A stretch of 64,000 bases of DNA from Bugula neritina (lineage: Eukaryota; Bryozoa; Gymnolaemata; Cheilostomatida; Bugulidae): assembly GCA_964035545.1 (NCBI GenBank), contig OZ037766.1:4689722-4753721 (forward strand), in the 5' to 3' direction. A program made the translations under genes and the position numbers. Of the stretch, positions 47,156-59,802 are shown piece after piece. How positions within the stretch are numbered: the stretch's first letter is position 1; the number at the start of each line of letters is the position of its first letter. The notes under the pieces were generated by a model that searched no databases, was not told where the DNA came from, and was given only the letters and a program-made list of their open reading frames with translations.

Positions 47156-49793
47156 ATGGCACAGACAGAAATAGCAAAATCTGAGTCAAACATCTTCACT
47201 TCTAAGAAAAGTGCATCTGTCTTGTTGATAGCGAGAGATTTTGAAAAGTGTCTGGAAGTTTGCAAAGAGGTTTTGAGGCTGCGTCGTTTAGACAACCTAG
47301 AAGACAAAAAAAGTGGCACAACAGAGAATGAAAACTTATCTTTAAAACTGTCACAGTAAGTATAGTGAGTCTTGGTTAGTAGCATTTATTGCATAACAAA
47401 TTAGGACTAGTGACTTTGGAAAATGCCACATTCTTGTAGAATTGTTGATGTTTTAGATATGAAGAAACGGAGCATTTAATAGTGATATTAATTCAAGCTC
47501 TCGCTGAGTTAGAGCGGTGGGAGGAGGTGTTGCCCTACATTACAGACTACTACCACGGAATTGAGAATGTCTCTGCATATGTCCTCAAGTTGTGGTACTA
47601 CTATATGTAATATACACAGGAGTATAGCAGTATTTCAAAGCATTGTTTAATGATTTCACATTAAGTGCCGGTTGCTATCTGGTATTTTATACTGTATTTA
47701 AACTTATACTGTATAGACATATACTGTATAGACATATACTGTATAGACTCATATTGTATATACTTATACTGTATAGAATTATACTGTATATACTTATACT
47801 GTATAGACTTATACTGTATAGACTTATACTGTATAAAATTATACTGTATAGACTTATACTGTATAGACTTATACTGTATAGACTTATACTGTATAGACAT
47901 ATACTGTTTAGACTTATACTGTATAGACTTGGGAGATTTATTGTGGTTTTAGTTTGCTACTACATGCCAGAGTGAGAGAGTACAGTATCTGCTCTGCCAT
48001 ATACAATATCTGGATGAGAGCTAATGCACAGAGTAATTCTGATCAAAATGTAGGCACCTCACAAATATATATATATATATCTATAATATATAAACTAGGA
48101 ATTAGTTATCTTATGTAACTGCTTTGCCATAATATTGAATTATTGGGAAACAGTTGATTGGTAAATTTTTTTAAATGTTTTTCTATAAAAGTTGATCTGT
48201 ATTTACTAGCAAAGCCGCCAGATAGAGTTTTGTCTACCTATAAATAGAATATTAATACTAGTGTGAATATTAACTTATCTCTATTAGTGAAGTGAGAGAT
48301 ATGAGGATACATCTTGCAGACTTTTGACTTTGTGTAAAGTGGGCAGTGGCCAGGAGTTATAGTATAGAAGGCCGTGACATCATAATGCAACGATGCAGCT
48401 TACTGGGTCATCACTTTCAAACTCATAGCCACTTCTTCATAGAAAGTTCTAGAATGCTGCTGGTTTCCTGTTAGCGGGGCCATCAGCTCCTCATGCTGGT
48501 TACTTCCACAATCAGAGCAGAAGCTTTGTTACTTGTAGGAATAAAAGTTACCTCCCCATAAGCAGTTAACAGTCTGTTCCCATGTTATTTGTATTGTAGG
48601 ATATAAGTGCGCTTGTGGATGTGTACATTAAACACGTTTTGCTACCAACTGGCAAAGCTTCAGAAGTTGAGGGCTTTCTGCACTCCACACATTTAGATGA
48701 GGCGAGTCAGCAAAAATTACTATCTGCATATGAAGAGGTTATTCAGAAATCTCGAGCCTTAGGCTCCTCTGTAGGAGACGAGGAGAAAGAAAAAAAGAAA
48801 GTTTCTCGGCATAATTCACAGGCTTTCCTCGGTTAGCAACTCATGTTATTTTATTTTAGTAAAACTAAAAATGCACTACTTTTGTAATACTGATCTTATA
48901 AGCATTTGACTTGGACCCTATACTAGCCTATATAGATAGTTGATATTGTTAGAAAGCCATCATGAAAGTTATCATGTGCAAACAACTTCAACATTACATT
49001 CATTTAATAGTTTGAGGGTCTGAAGCTTTTATTCATGTGAATTTTTACTTTTACTTTTTACTTGTGTGTTTTATGTTTACTGTTTCTCTATATCTGTTCT
49101 CAACTGTTTATAAATAACATTGTATGCTATGTAGACAGTATTGTTGGAAAAGCCTTCAGAGTGGCCGGTGTTGTAATTCGGTGGTTTCGAACCATTCAGC
49201 CCCGTAGAGTTGCTGGGATTTTGGTTTCTTTGGCAGGACTAGCTGCGTTTGCAGCTGTTGTGTCGAATGGTGTACCTGCAGGTAAAGTTTGTCATCACAT
49301 CTTGTGAATAATCTGTTGGCAGTTTTTGTAAATTAGGTTGACATGCTAATATTTTATTTAAAAATTTTTGATTTTATAAGTTGTAATTTTATTGCAAATT
49401 CCTTGAAAATATAAATTTTCATTTTCCAATAAAGCTGTTTTCTTTAGTAATTTTACTAATACTTAAAACAAGATTGTATTACAATCATTCAATATTCTTG
49501 GATCCAAGGTTACTGTTGACTGCAGCTTAAGAATGAATTTTAATGTCACAGTAAATTAAATAACAATGTAAATATTAAATATTTTTATGCTGCACATTCA
49601 AATTAGGAGTTATCTTATCTTACACAAACAAAATTAGCATTTATTCGCTATATATGTTTTATTGTGATAAGATTTTACAACAGTACAATTATCTCTACTG
49701 ATTTCATGTTCAATGGTTTTTTTTATTTTAGCAATATTTGATGTTATTTTGGATCAATTGATTTTCCGACGGCATCGAACCTTTTGCAAGTGA
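47156..49793 (+). CDS. PEX26: PEX26-like peroxisomal membrane protein
   Basis: Tail-anchored peroxisomal protein that in animals recruits the PEX1-PEX6 AAA ATPase to recycle the import receptor PEX5. Exons: 47156-47355, 47457-47594, 47953-48049, 48600-48831, 49135-49281, 49732-49793; phases match and give 291 residues (human PEX26 has 305). The alignment-quality core is IQALAELERWEEVLPYITDY, matching [20 protein letters not shown] in human PEX26; next comes the CLLLHARV exon, and then VYIKHVLLPTGKASEVEGFL. One hydrophobic segment near the C-terminus (about 248-267, RVAGILVSLAGLAAFAAVV) is followed by a 24-residue basic end (FRRHRTFCK), as expected for tail-anchor sorting to peroxisomes. An acceptor at about 47110 suggests a 5'UTR intron. 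The second intron carries a 15-bp minisatellite. Confidence 0.85.
47692..47931. repeat. 15-bp minisatellite in PEX26 intron
   Basis: About 16 units of TATACTGTATAGACT type ending about 20 bases before the 3' splice site at 47952. ORFs reading LILYR, YCIDL or SIQYK through it are repeat translation in different frames. Confidence 0.92.
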
Positions 49794-50815
49794 ATCGTCA
49801 GGTGACCTACAATTGCTCTTCTTCACTCGTTACTTACCTACACTGTTCACATTGGTTTGTGCTTTGTTGGTTAATTTTGTTTACAAAGTTGTTTATGTCT
49901 GTGTTACATGTTAATATTGTTTTTAATGTTTAAGTTATACATTGCAGTCAAAGCTATTTTTAATAATGTTAGATGTGCTCTGTAATTCCACATTTATTTA
50001 TTGATTCATTGTCTAAATACATGTAAATATTGTTAAGTTTTTTTTAATTCGCAAGGATGTTTTTTCTCTTAAATTTGTATGTACTTCACCATTATTATAG
50101 TTGTATTGTTTTCAAAATTGTTGAGTCGGTTTACTCGCAATGCTGCTTTAAGAATGATTTCATATTTTTGATGATTATAAATAAAATCATTCATTGCATT
50201 GCAAACTCTCTATTTTGCTTTAATGCAATTTAGAAGCGTAGTAGTGGAATCAAACTTTATAATTTATAAGTTGTAACATCAAGTTGCACTGCTGTTATTC
50301 GATGTATACATTGTATGCATTTGTAGACAGCCAAGCATCAAAATGTTCTATTTTGAAAGTACTGAAGTTTTATTTCAGTAGAAATGTATATTTAGAAATA
50401 TTCTCAACTAGGGAAATACTAAGTGGACATGTCTTTATGAATGAATACCTAATGGCATTTTGCAAATAACTTAGATTAAAGATTGAAGGCCAATTTTAGC
50501 GATACATTTTTCGGGAGGACAACTCATGGTATAGTTGATAGTATAAAATAGTCCAAAAGCCGATATGTTATTATGACAAGTTGGCAAAGAAAATGTCTCC
50601 GTGCAAGGTTTAATAATTATTTAGCCCGCGCATCCGCAATAATATGTACTACTGCAAATCTGTTTAGTTATAGTTATACTCATAGACATAAGTAAATTAG
50701 TAATAGGTCACTCTTTACAAATCAGATCACATTGATAATCACAATGAATGCTTTGTATTTAATAGTTAAATAGGACTGACGAATAACTATAAGACTAAGT
50801 TAGTGTTGCGCTCCA
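49794..50815. other. PEX26 3' flank
   Basis: AT-rich 3'UTR and intergenic sequence; AATAAA at 50180-50185 is the best poly(A) candidate. The ORF at 50284-50469 has no recognisable content. Confidence 0.5.
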
Positions 50816-50951
50816 ATCACTATTACTATTACTATTAGTATTACTATTACTATTAGTATTACTAGTATTAGTATTACTATTACTAATATTATTATTATAA
50901 CTTAAACTAGTAATACTAATAGTATTAGTATTACTAGTTTAAGTTATAATA
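50815..50951. repeat. Second ACTATTAGTA island with 59-bp perfect palindrome
   Basis: Repeats of (ATTACT)/(ATTAGTATTACT) run from 50815. Bases 50893-50951 form a perfect inverted repeat with 29-bp arms around a single central G (arm begins TATTATAACTTAAACTAG on its outer side, read from within a base or two of 50893). The unit is shared with the 45-46 kb island, so the same repeat lies on both sides of PEX26. Confidence 0.85.
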
Positions 50952-50959
50952 TTAATATT

Positions 50960-51780
50960 AATATAAAATTAAGATTATCATTATCAATTCAAAGTTTAAA
51001 GTCAATATGAATAATATTAAATTTTATTTTATTCATTGTTCATTATTGTTTATATTATAATTATTCACTTCACTATCATTATGATTACCATTATGTCTAT
51101 GATTATTCATAATGATATTGTATTCTAATTTATAATATTAATATTAAATAATTAATGAAATCAAAATGCAACATCACTGTGATTATCACTATCAGTTTGA
51201 GTTTTGCCTTTGCCTTTGGTCCTAGAGTTATTGTTAGTGTTACTGTTAGTGCTACTGCTAGTAGTTGGACTTGGTTTAATTCTGCATGTTCAGTGTCCGA
51301 GTCAATCTTTTATTGTAATTGTGATTCTACCAACTACTGTTGGTGTGACTTTGTGTCATATGACCAGCGAGGTCGCCTAATTTAATGCTGAACTTTTATA
51401 GCAAATTTTAAAATTAAATTTTAATGATTAACATGTTGATGAAATGTAAAATTATTAAGAGTTGGTTAATAAGTCATGGTTATAAAGCCCTTCTAGTCAT
51501 ATAGCATTTCATTAGTATCACAGATGTTATTTTAATATATGTAGATAATTTATAGGAAATATATATCAGGTTGAATTAACTACTAACTACCACTTTATTG
51601 CTGCATAATTACTAAGTTAGTGCTCTAAAATCTAAATTAACCGTCAAATTTGAAATATTTTCATAATTTTTCACAGTTTAAGTATATTTGTTTAGCAGAC
51701 TCAAAAATAATTCTGTGAGATTTAATACTCAAAATATTAAATGCATGCATCACTTGCATTGAGAGTTTTAGTGTTCATTT
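50960..51780. other. Intergenic between repeat island and NCOA5
   Basis: AT-rich. The 76-codon ORF at 51155-51385 is built from TT/GTT-rich simple sequence and is not convincing. No promoter motif recognised. Confidence 0.5.
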
Positions 51781-51792
51781 TTCTCTGTCAAG

Positions 51793-54700
51793 ATGCCTGA
51801 TGAACCAGATGCTGAACGTACTGAGAGGAGAAAGCGACTGCAGTTTATGTGCAACAGCAAAGATCCAGATGCTGTGAAATGTCGACTCTACCTCACTGGC
51901 ATACAAACAAAGTATCTTCAACGCAATGACATCGCCCCATTGTTCGCACCCTTTGGCAAAGTTTATGGTCAGTAGAAAGTGTAGCATACTTTTTTTTCAT
52001 CTCATCTCACATTCTTGTGAGTTTATACTTTATAGTCACTATCCCTGTGAAAACCCTGATGCAAAGGTTTTTTAAAAAATGGGCTGAGGACTTTTTCTAA
52101 TGTGGCGCAAAAGCAACTATTACTAGATGCTCTTGCTAGCATCACCGTCGGTGTTCGAACTCGAACCACTGACCTCGTGTTTACTCGGCCAGCACTCTAA
52201 CCTTTACACCACGGCTGCTCCCGATTTAGCCAACGCTGTTAACAATCTTTATTTTAAATGCTTTCCTTATTTTTGTATTTTACTTTTTTCTGTTTATCTA
52301 GATATTGCCATTCACCCTGGATATGTATTCATACAGTATGATAATTTAGAGTCGTCTCTCTCCGCTATTGGTAAACTTGACAACACCAAGTTCAAGGAAA
52401 GTACTATGGGTGAGTACATTTACTCTACGTATCGATACGATTTCTATTCTGGTTGTATTTCATAGCTGTCTCTCTGATACGATCATCAGATGCCAATGTT
52501 ATATGAACTCAATCTGATTTTGTTCCTCACCTACCTCCTCTCTGTCCTTTTCTCATTTCTATTATTCTTCTGTTTAGTTCTAAAACTGGCTGAGAAAGGA
52601 AAGAGAATGGATAAGGCGGATAAAGAAGTGTGTAGATTTTTTCAAAGGGGAGGATGCATGAGAGGAAACAGCTGTAACTACCTGGTAACATCTCTTGTTA
52701 CATCACTTTACTCTATCATGTCTGCACATGCGCGTGTTACTCAATATGAGCTGTGTGACTTTAGATAGATTTTGAATGCTGGTGCCAAAATATGTAGACA
52801 CCTCAATCAATGAAGTTCTAAAACCCAGATTGCTGTTAATATTTTACTGCTACTTATATGTGATTAGTCCTTGACCTCCATGTAACCTTGAACTCTATGT
52901 GACCCTTTCCATGGTTTATTATTAGCACGTGAACGCCCAAGGGCTTGACGCCAGGTCAGCTAATGGTCAGCAAGGAGGTGGCCGAGATCAAAGCAGGGAT
53001 AGGGGGCGCTCGGAGAGTATTAGAGGCAAATCTAATGATGTAAGAGGCAGCAGGCCTGTCAGCAGTAGACCTCGAGACGATGACATCGGACTTCTCGGGA
53101 GTCACGGTGGTGGGTTTATACTGATTCAATTATGTGTAAGCTGATGGTATGTTAAGTCACCATCAGTGAAATCTGTGTAAAACTTTACCTTGTAAGAATT
53201 AAATCTGCTGCGGCGTTTTTACTGCAATGCACTCTCTTTTCGAGTTCCAAATCTGTTTACAAGACGGAAGGTATTAATTTTAATAGACAATCAATGAGAC
53301 AGTTTTGAGGAACCATTTTGTATTCTGAATCTTTAATATATACTCTGTCAGGTACAAGTCAATTAGAAATTTATTTTCAAGTATATCACAATGCATGTAA
53401 ATAATGCTGTTCAATTACTAGGGATTTTAATAAGTTACCTTACAAGTACAATACAAGGAAAATAGAAGTTGTCACCTCTTGCTGTGTGAATTGGTTCATA
53501 TGAAAAAGTTATTGCCCCATATTAGATAGTCTAGTCACTAGTCTCAGCAAGCCTTAGGTATGAATAAGGGACTTTACTTTTAGAATTTAGACTTGAGAAT
53601 GAACATGTGTTTCTGTGTCTATAACCTGATCTATAACCCAGTCTATAACCTAGTCTATAACCTAGTCTATAACCTAGTCTATAACCTAGTCTATAACCTA
53701 GTCTATAACCTAGTCTATAACCTGGTCTATAACCTATTCTATAACCTGGTCTATAACCTGGTCTATAACATAGTATATAACATAGTCTATATCCTAGTCT
53801 ATAACCTAGTCTATATCCTAGTCTATATCCTAGTCTCACTATTCATACGCAGGACACCGTAGTTCTGATAGAGACAGGAAGAGTGTAGAAAGGCCGCTGC
53901 TGCCCATTCCTGCTGACAGACCCAGTAAAAGGTGAGCATATGAACAATGGCAGCATCGAGTCAGGCTGTTATAGACACATGACTTAGTTTTTGGCTGATT
54001 GTGAAGTTATCTGCTCCCAGTCATTCTCGCAAACTCCCAATCTCTATTATCATTGTGTCTAGTTGTACTAGCTTTTAGTTATCAGTCAGCTAGTAGGACT
54101 AAAGTTACCTAAATTAAACTTTACTGACTGGAACAGAGCAGCAATGGTGGTTCTTATGAAGACTATGCTGTTATATGCTGCCAGTAGACAGCTATTTACG
54201 AGTATATACTATATAATGCTTATGTCCTGTCACTGACTATACTATACCATACCTACTGTACGTTACTATATTGTACATTACTATATATTATACTTACTAT
54301 AATGTTACTATATTATACTTCTTATGCCATGCCATGTTCATGCCTACTAATTATATAGCCAGTATTTACACTGAATTTCACAATGTTTTTTCATGTCTGT
54401 GATATGTAATAAATCAATCAATGAATGCTATGCTATACTTTTCTTGTTATCATGTAGAATAATCATTTCAGACCCCATGACCCTGAAGTTGAAGACTATG
54501 GTAAGAGACTGAGACCCTCTGACTACAGCAGTGGTGCTCCTGTTGTTTCAGAAAGGGGAAGGTGAGTAAGTCACGAGATGATCTTGGAATACACCTCCTT
54601 GGTCATCAGCAGCTGCTGTGACGGAGAAAGTTTCTCAGTCTCTGCATTTGTGTGAAAAGATTTTCTCAGAAAGTGTCCCTATCGATAACATTAAAAAACT

Positions 54701-57700
54701 TGCTCTACAACACAAGAGATATAAATATCAGCATGTTGATTTTCATGTCCTTATGTATTGCGTGATTAAATTGAACTGTTTATTACAGTGTCACTACATT
54801 GTGCTAGTCGCTGCACTCAACTTTGAAAATTGTGAATCAAAACATATTTAAGTTTTGTAATATTTAGTTAGAGTTAAGAACATTTGACTCCCTGTATAGC
54901 AGTTATGACTTTTGAAGATTTTTCACAACTTGCTATAATGATCAGCTCAGTTATTTGTTTTATGATGCAAGAAATAACACTAAATAGAAGCAACACTACT
55001 AGGTTTATTGCTATGTTATTTTGAGAATTACATTGCCATCAACAACCAATTCTATCGCTTCTATTTGACCAGCTACTACAAAGTACTTCAAATCTTGAGA
55101 ATATATTTTATCAACTGTTACCTAAGCTGGATAATTAGCTCACTTTGTAAATTATTTTCCTTCTTGATTCAAACAGTATATCTTAGGTCCCTGTTTCAGT
55201 CTTCAACCTTTGAGCTGTACATTCTGTACCAAATAAGCATTTCAACTTTTGGTGTGTGAGTTTGAATTTCACCCACTTTAGGGACAGTTTCCCTAGCATC
55301 AGTTCTTTCAATTCTGATGAGGAATATTTGTTATGGAGGAATGGTTCTAATATACAAGTATTTAAAATATTTCGTATTATTAATTATGGTTCCAATTTTT
55401 TTCATTGATCCCATTTGTTTCTTTCTAAGGTGTATTCGATTTCAACAACAGCTTCACTTTCTTAAAAATATACATCATTGGTTGTTGTACTTGTAGAGGT
55501 CGCCCATCACTTGATGACGAGTACAGAAGACCACTGCCAGTATCTCCGAGGTCACATATCTCAGACCCCATGTAAGTGCTAAACTTCTCATCACATTTGA
55601 TGATATGACTCCCTATTGTAATAAAGTTACACGCCTGAGGTACTTATTGCATAACATGTTGATCAGCTTACGCCTTACAGGAACATACCACACAGTTGGC
55701 TCTAATGTAACTGGTACTGAGCTGTATTGTCATTGGCTCATCTCTCGCAGTTGGCTCTGATTTAAGGCAATACTCTCAGTACTGGGAAAAATAAATGTTT
55801 TTGTCATCATTAGATATCTTTTCTATTTTTTCCTTATATATTCAGGACATTTTTGTGATTGCAGGCTAACGCCCCAGAGGCGTGAAGCGCCCCCTGTTGA
55901 CCTGAGACCTCCGTATGACTGCGTACTCATTGCCGGACACGAAACTCAGAGGTGTGGCAAGTAACACCCCTTATTGCATGTGGTTGAGTTGTCTGTACAT
56001 GTCTGCTGGATTGTGTCAAGAGTTACCAACTCTTGTCTTGGTGAGTGGACTGACGTTCAGTAATTGTCTCCACATTTGACTTACAGGAGTTATTGCAATG
56101 CTATCAACAAGAGATTGTCTGAGTTTGGCATGCTGACAAACGTGCAGGTGGTTAATGGAGAGCACCTGTTGAAGCGTGCCGTAGAGGAGGCTGCTCGTCA
56201 TACCGTGCCTTACACTATCTGTGTGACTGCTAACAACGAGGAGCACCGTTCACTCACTCTCAATATCCTGCATGGTGTAGCTCAGGGTGAGTTACTACAT
56301 CTACTTTGCATGCAATGGGTAGAGGAGTGTTTCATTTTTACTGCTACACACTGTAATCTAATACTGAATGCGTATATGGCAATCATGGCAATATTGCTAT
56401 TACAATTCCCAAGTAGTTTTTTGTATCTAATCATTGATTTGCAAAGTAATCTTTTTGATTTACAAATCTGTCATTTGATACCTTCAGAAGGAGCAGCATA
56501 TATTAAGATATGCTCTAATGTGCTACTAGCTGCTGGTATTGTAGCATCTCATAAGCCACTTCCCCACATGGTCAGTTAGCAGTCTTTACCACTGCAACGT
56601 TGTGTCATTTCAACAAATACATGATATTGTTTATTGAAAAATTTACAATTTTTTCGCCTGGCTGGAATTCTGGACGCTTTCAACTTGATGAGCGCTGGTC
56701 TGTTAGAAACTACTGAACACAAACAAAAAATCTTACAAAGGGGAAAAATGTCACTTTTGAAATCTTTTCAAAATCTCATAGCCTAAAAGGAACTTGCACT
56801 GTTACATGTGATCTGGACATAATATTGACATGTGCAGTTCTCAAAGCAGTTGAAAGAATTATTCTTACTTCATTAATTTTGCTTTGTATTTATTTGATGA
56901 AACAAATTTTTAGTGCATTTTTGTAGCTGACTAGGAGCCAAGATTCTTTTATACATTTTTCTGAACTGCTTATGTAGCACCAAAGATTTCTAATTATAGT
57001 TGTAGTGAGCATTGCAGCTCAGTCATTTGTCCATCTATTATATATTTTGTTTATTTTTATGTATTATTTCTTATGTGCATTTTGCTGAAACCAACAATTT
57101 TCAAGATATTTTACTCAAGGTAAAAACTTGTCTAATTTTATTTATTTTGTATAAAGTATGAAAAACTTTCATTCATATAACGGACCTGCTCAGCTGTGGA
57201 TTTTTGAACACACTACAGTAGCAAAATTGGAATAAGGTAAATTTCGAGTTGTCACTCAGTTTTAATTCTGGAGCCGCGGGTGCTAAAAGATGCCATCGGA
57301 AATATAGAATGCAAATTTCTTATGTGTTGCACTGAAACTTCAACTACAATTGTTTCTTCAAAGTGAATTGCTTTCCCTAACTTATCATAAAACAAAAATT
57401 CTCAAGTTGGCCAAAAACTTTTAATGTGGATATGAGTTAGAATTTAGACTTTTCTTGACAGATAATTATTTTGCTTTGGATGGAGTTTGTGGTCTTTGTT
57501 TAGCTACTCAAATACATGCGATTGAACATCAAAAATATTATGTGACAAAATAAGAAAACTAATGTTAGCCATTGATGTGGTTTAAAGCTATGTTACACCA
57601 AATAAATATTCGGTTATATCACTATTTCTATATATAAGTTAGGGCAAGTGCACTCTAATTCATAAAACAATTGCTAAAAAGACACTTTATATTTGGAAAA

Positions 57701-59706
57701 TTATTGCCTCTTACTCAAGCTGATATTTGTTTTATAAATATAAGTTGTAATTCTTAAAGAAATAATGAATTAATGGTAACCTGGTTGCCTTATTGCAGTA
57801 AGCTAGTGTTATAATATTTTAGCATATGGAATATAATGTGTTTTATTTGATAAAACCCATAGTTTTACTAACTTAGTAATGCAAAAATAACTATTATATA
57901 ACTTTTAAAGAAAGAAATTATTTTTAGCATTGGCTGTTAAATATATTGTGTTGCTACACTTCATTATTCCAGAAGAATAAATGAAACTTGAAAGAAAACC
58001 GTCCTCAGCAGAATATAGCCACATTAGCTACAATAGTAATAATAAAAATAGTTAGCAAAAAGCACTGGGTTGAATACATGATAAACAACCATTGCCATGT
58101 TTCAACAAAAGCTAAACAAAAATGATTTAGGTTCTCACCATGCATAATGCAACATTTAAAGCAATACAAATGGCTGCCAAGGTGGGTAGCAATCGTCATC
58201 GAATTGAGTAGCTTTTATTGAAATTGTAGTCACGAAAAACACCAAAGATGAAAGTAACCCCACAGCTCTTAATAATTAATGGATAAAAAAATGGTACATC
58301 TTACTGTGACTTCGATGAATTGCTATAAGCTACCAACATTTTCATGTCTGTAATTTTCATGTCAGTAACTTGTTTGGCAAATCAAATCAATTACTAAAAC
58401 TAGTTTAACTAAACTCTATATAAAAAATATGCTGAGGTGGTAGTATAAATCTACCTAATTGAAATTTGTAATGTTTCATGTGTGGAATCTTTTTACATTT
58501 CTTTCTGTAAGAAAAGGTGATAACAGATTTCATAATAGTTATGGAATTGCCTGATTATTGAAAATTTGAATTCTGAATATTATATTTAATAGTCTGAAAT
58601 TTCTACTTTAATCAAATATTTTTAACATAATATTTTGAAAGCCTTGACACATTCAATGTTTACTACTCATAATTGAAACTAATAGCACTTACCAAACTTT
58701 AAAAATGGACTGTTAAGTATTTCTGGCATATCTGTATTTTAGACAAGCTTTCCTAGAATGTTAAACTGCTTTGTATTTGCTATAGAACATCGTAATATGC
58801 CTTTGGAGGATGCTATGCCTTTTTTGTCTCGAAACTTTGACAAGTTTGTGGAAATGATGAAGAAAAAGATTTCTACTATTAATCAATGGGAGCCACCGGG
58901 TGCAAAAAATGCTTGCTTTTTAAACCTTTTGGCTGAAGGTCGGCGGATAACTTTGGCTGAGTTACAAGAAGTTGACAAATATATTCAAGTTCTAATAGAA
59001 AAGTTGAAAGCTTCAGAAGCTGCTTGGGCTAAAAGTTCTCGATTAGCTGGCTTGAGAGAAGATGCAGCTCATTCCAGTGCTGTACCTCGTGAGGAAGATC
59101 GCCGAGTAAATCGCTTATTTGCTGGCAGGGAGCAGGCGTTGACGGAGAGAGAGCGCTTATTACTTGAAAGAGATCGTAGGCATATATCTGGTGAAAGAGA
59201 GGTATCTGGTAGAGAGCGAGAGTTGTTAAAGAAAGAGCCAGGGTTCTTAGATCGACCGGGAATTGATAGAGAGCTAGACCTGGTTGGAAGAGAAAGAGGT
59301 CTTCAAGGAAGAGACCGAATGATCACTGAGCAAAGTAGTAAGATTTTAGACAGAGCCCGGCGAGATACATCAGGTTACTATGCTTTCTGTGTTTCAAGTT
59401 GATTTTATTAAAAATTGTCATGTATTTAGTTTTATAAAAATTGATTCCTTGAGACCTTTTTGATTAGTTAAACTATTTGCCATATAGTGTGATTATGTTT
59501 TGTCAGAATATGGAGCTCCAATGAGATCTGAAGTGGCATACAGTCGAAATGAGGATCGATTTACTTCAAGAAACGGCAGTCAAAATTCAGCTTCTCAGTC
59601 AGAAATCAACTTGGAAAGTCCTGCAGTTAAGAGAGTTTTAAGCGACTTGCTAAGTTCATCTAGAGGAAATGCTGGTCAGAATTCGGGCAGCAGAAGATTG
59701 TTCTGA
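51793..59706 (+). CDS. NCOA5: NCOA5-like coregulator with RRM and CCCH zinc finger
   Basis: Nuclear protein related to nuclear receptor coactivator 5. Exons: 51793-51967, 52302-52409, 52578-52684, 52926-53109, 53853-53931, 54472-54561, 55497-55571, 55865-55951, 56087-56286, 58786-59373, 59507-59706; phases match and give 630 residues. Domains: an RRM (about 30-98; LYLTGI and YVFIQY as RNP motifs, hnRNP C/RALY-like), a CCCH finger at 113-131 with spacing C-x7-C-x5-C-x3-H completed across the 52684/52926 splice, an Arg/Ser/Asp-rich linker, an anticodon-binding-like fold (about 285-370; PYDCVLIAG, then TICVTANNEEHRSLTLNIL) running into QEHRNMPLEDAMPFLSRNF, which matches NCOA5 QEHRNMPQADAMVLVARNY. 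An Arg/Glu-rich helix follows, and near the end NLESPAVKRVLSDLL, similar to the NCOA5 C-terminus. As I recall it, human NCOA5 has an Arg/Asp-rich N-terminus and no RRM or CCCH, so the architecture is notable. Confidence 0.85.
52000..52222 (-). mobile_element. tRNA-derived SINE in NCOA5 intron
   Basis: On the minus strand the element starts GGGAGCAGCCGTGG, with an A-box TGGTGTAAAGGTTAGAG (about 52195-52211) and a B-box GGTTCGAGTTC (52157-52167) spaced as in tRNAs. A non-tRNA body follows, with TCACAGGGATAGTGA also found in the element at 8211-8345. It lies antisense in the first NCOA5 intron. Its 3' end is uncertain. Confidence 0.65.
53622..53838. repeat. 12-bp minisatellite in NCOA5 intron
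   Basis: About 18 units of CTAGTCTATAAC, ending about 14 bases before the acceptor of exon 53853. It generates false ORFs (NLVYNLVY on plus, GYRLGYRL on minus). Confidence 0.93.
56287..58785. other. Long NCOA5 intron
   Basis: A 2.5-kb AT-rich intron separating the anticodon-binding-like exon from the long Arg/Glu-rich exon. No nested gene recognised. Read-through ORFs at its ends are extensions of the exons. Confidence 0.6.
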
Positions 59707-59796
59707 AGACTTTATTAAAGACCTTTGTATATACTACTTATTCTTAACTCTATGAACTACGTAGTCCTTCTTTGCCTTAGATTATATCATATTCGA

Positions 59797-59802
59797 AATA
59801 AA
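59797..59802 (+). terminator. NCOA5 poly(A) signal
   Basis: AATAAA about 90 bases after the NCOA5 stop codon. Confidence 0.6.

Noticed and set aside
47643-47975. Long ORFs on both strands reading LILYR, YCIDL or SIQYK repeats
   Set aside because: They are translations of a 15-bp intronic minisatellite in PEX26; three frames stay open because the unit length is a multiple of three.
51155-51385. 76-codon ORF (SLSFAFAFG...)
   Set aside because: Made from degenerate simple repeat; no homology or context.
53531-53862. ORFs reading GYRLGYRL and NLVYNLVY
   Set aside because: Translations of the 12-bp NCOA5 intron array, open on both strands.
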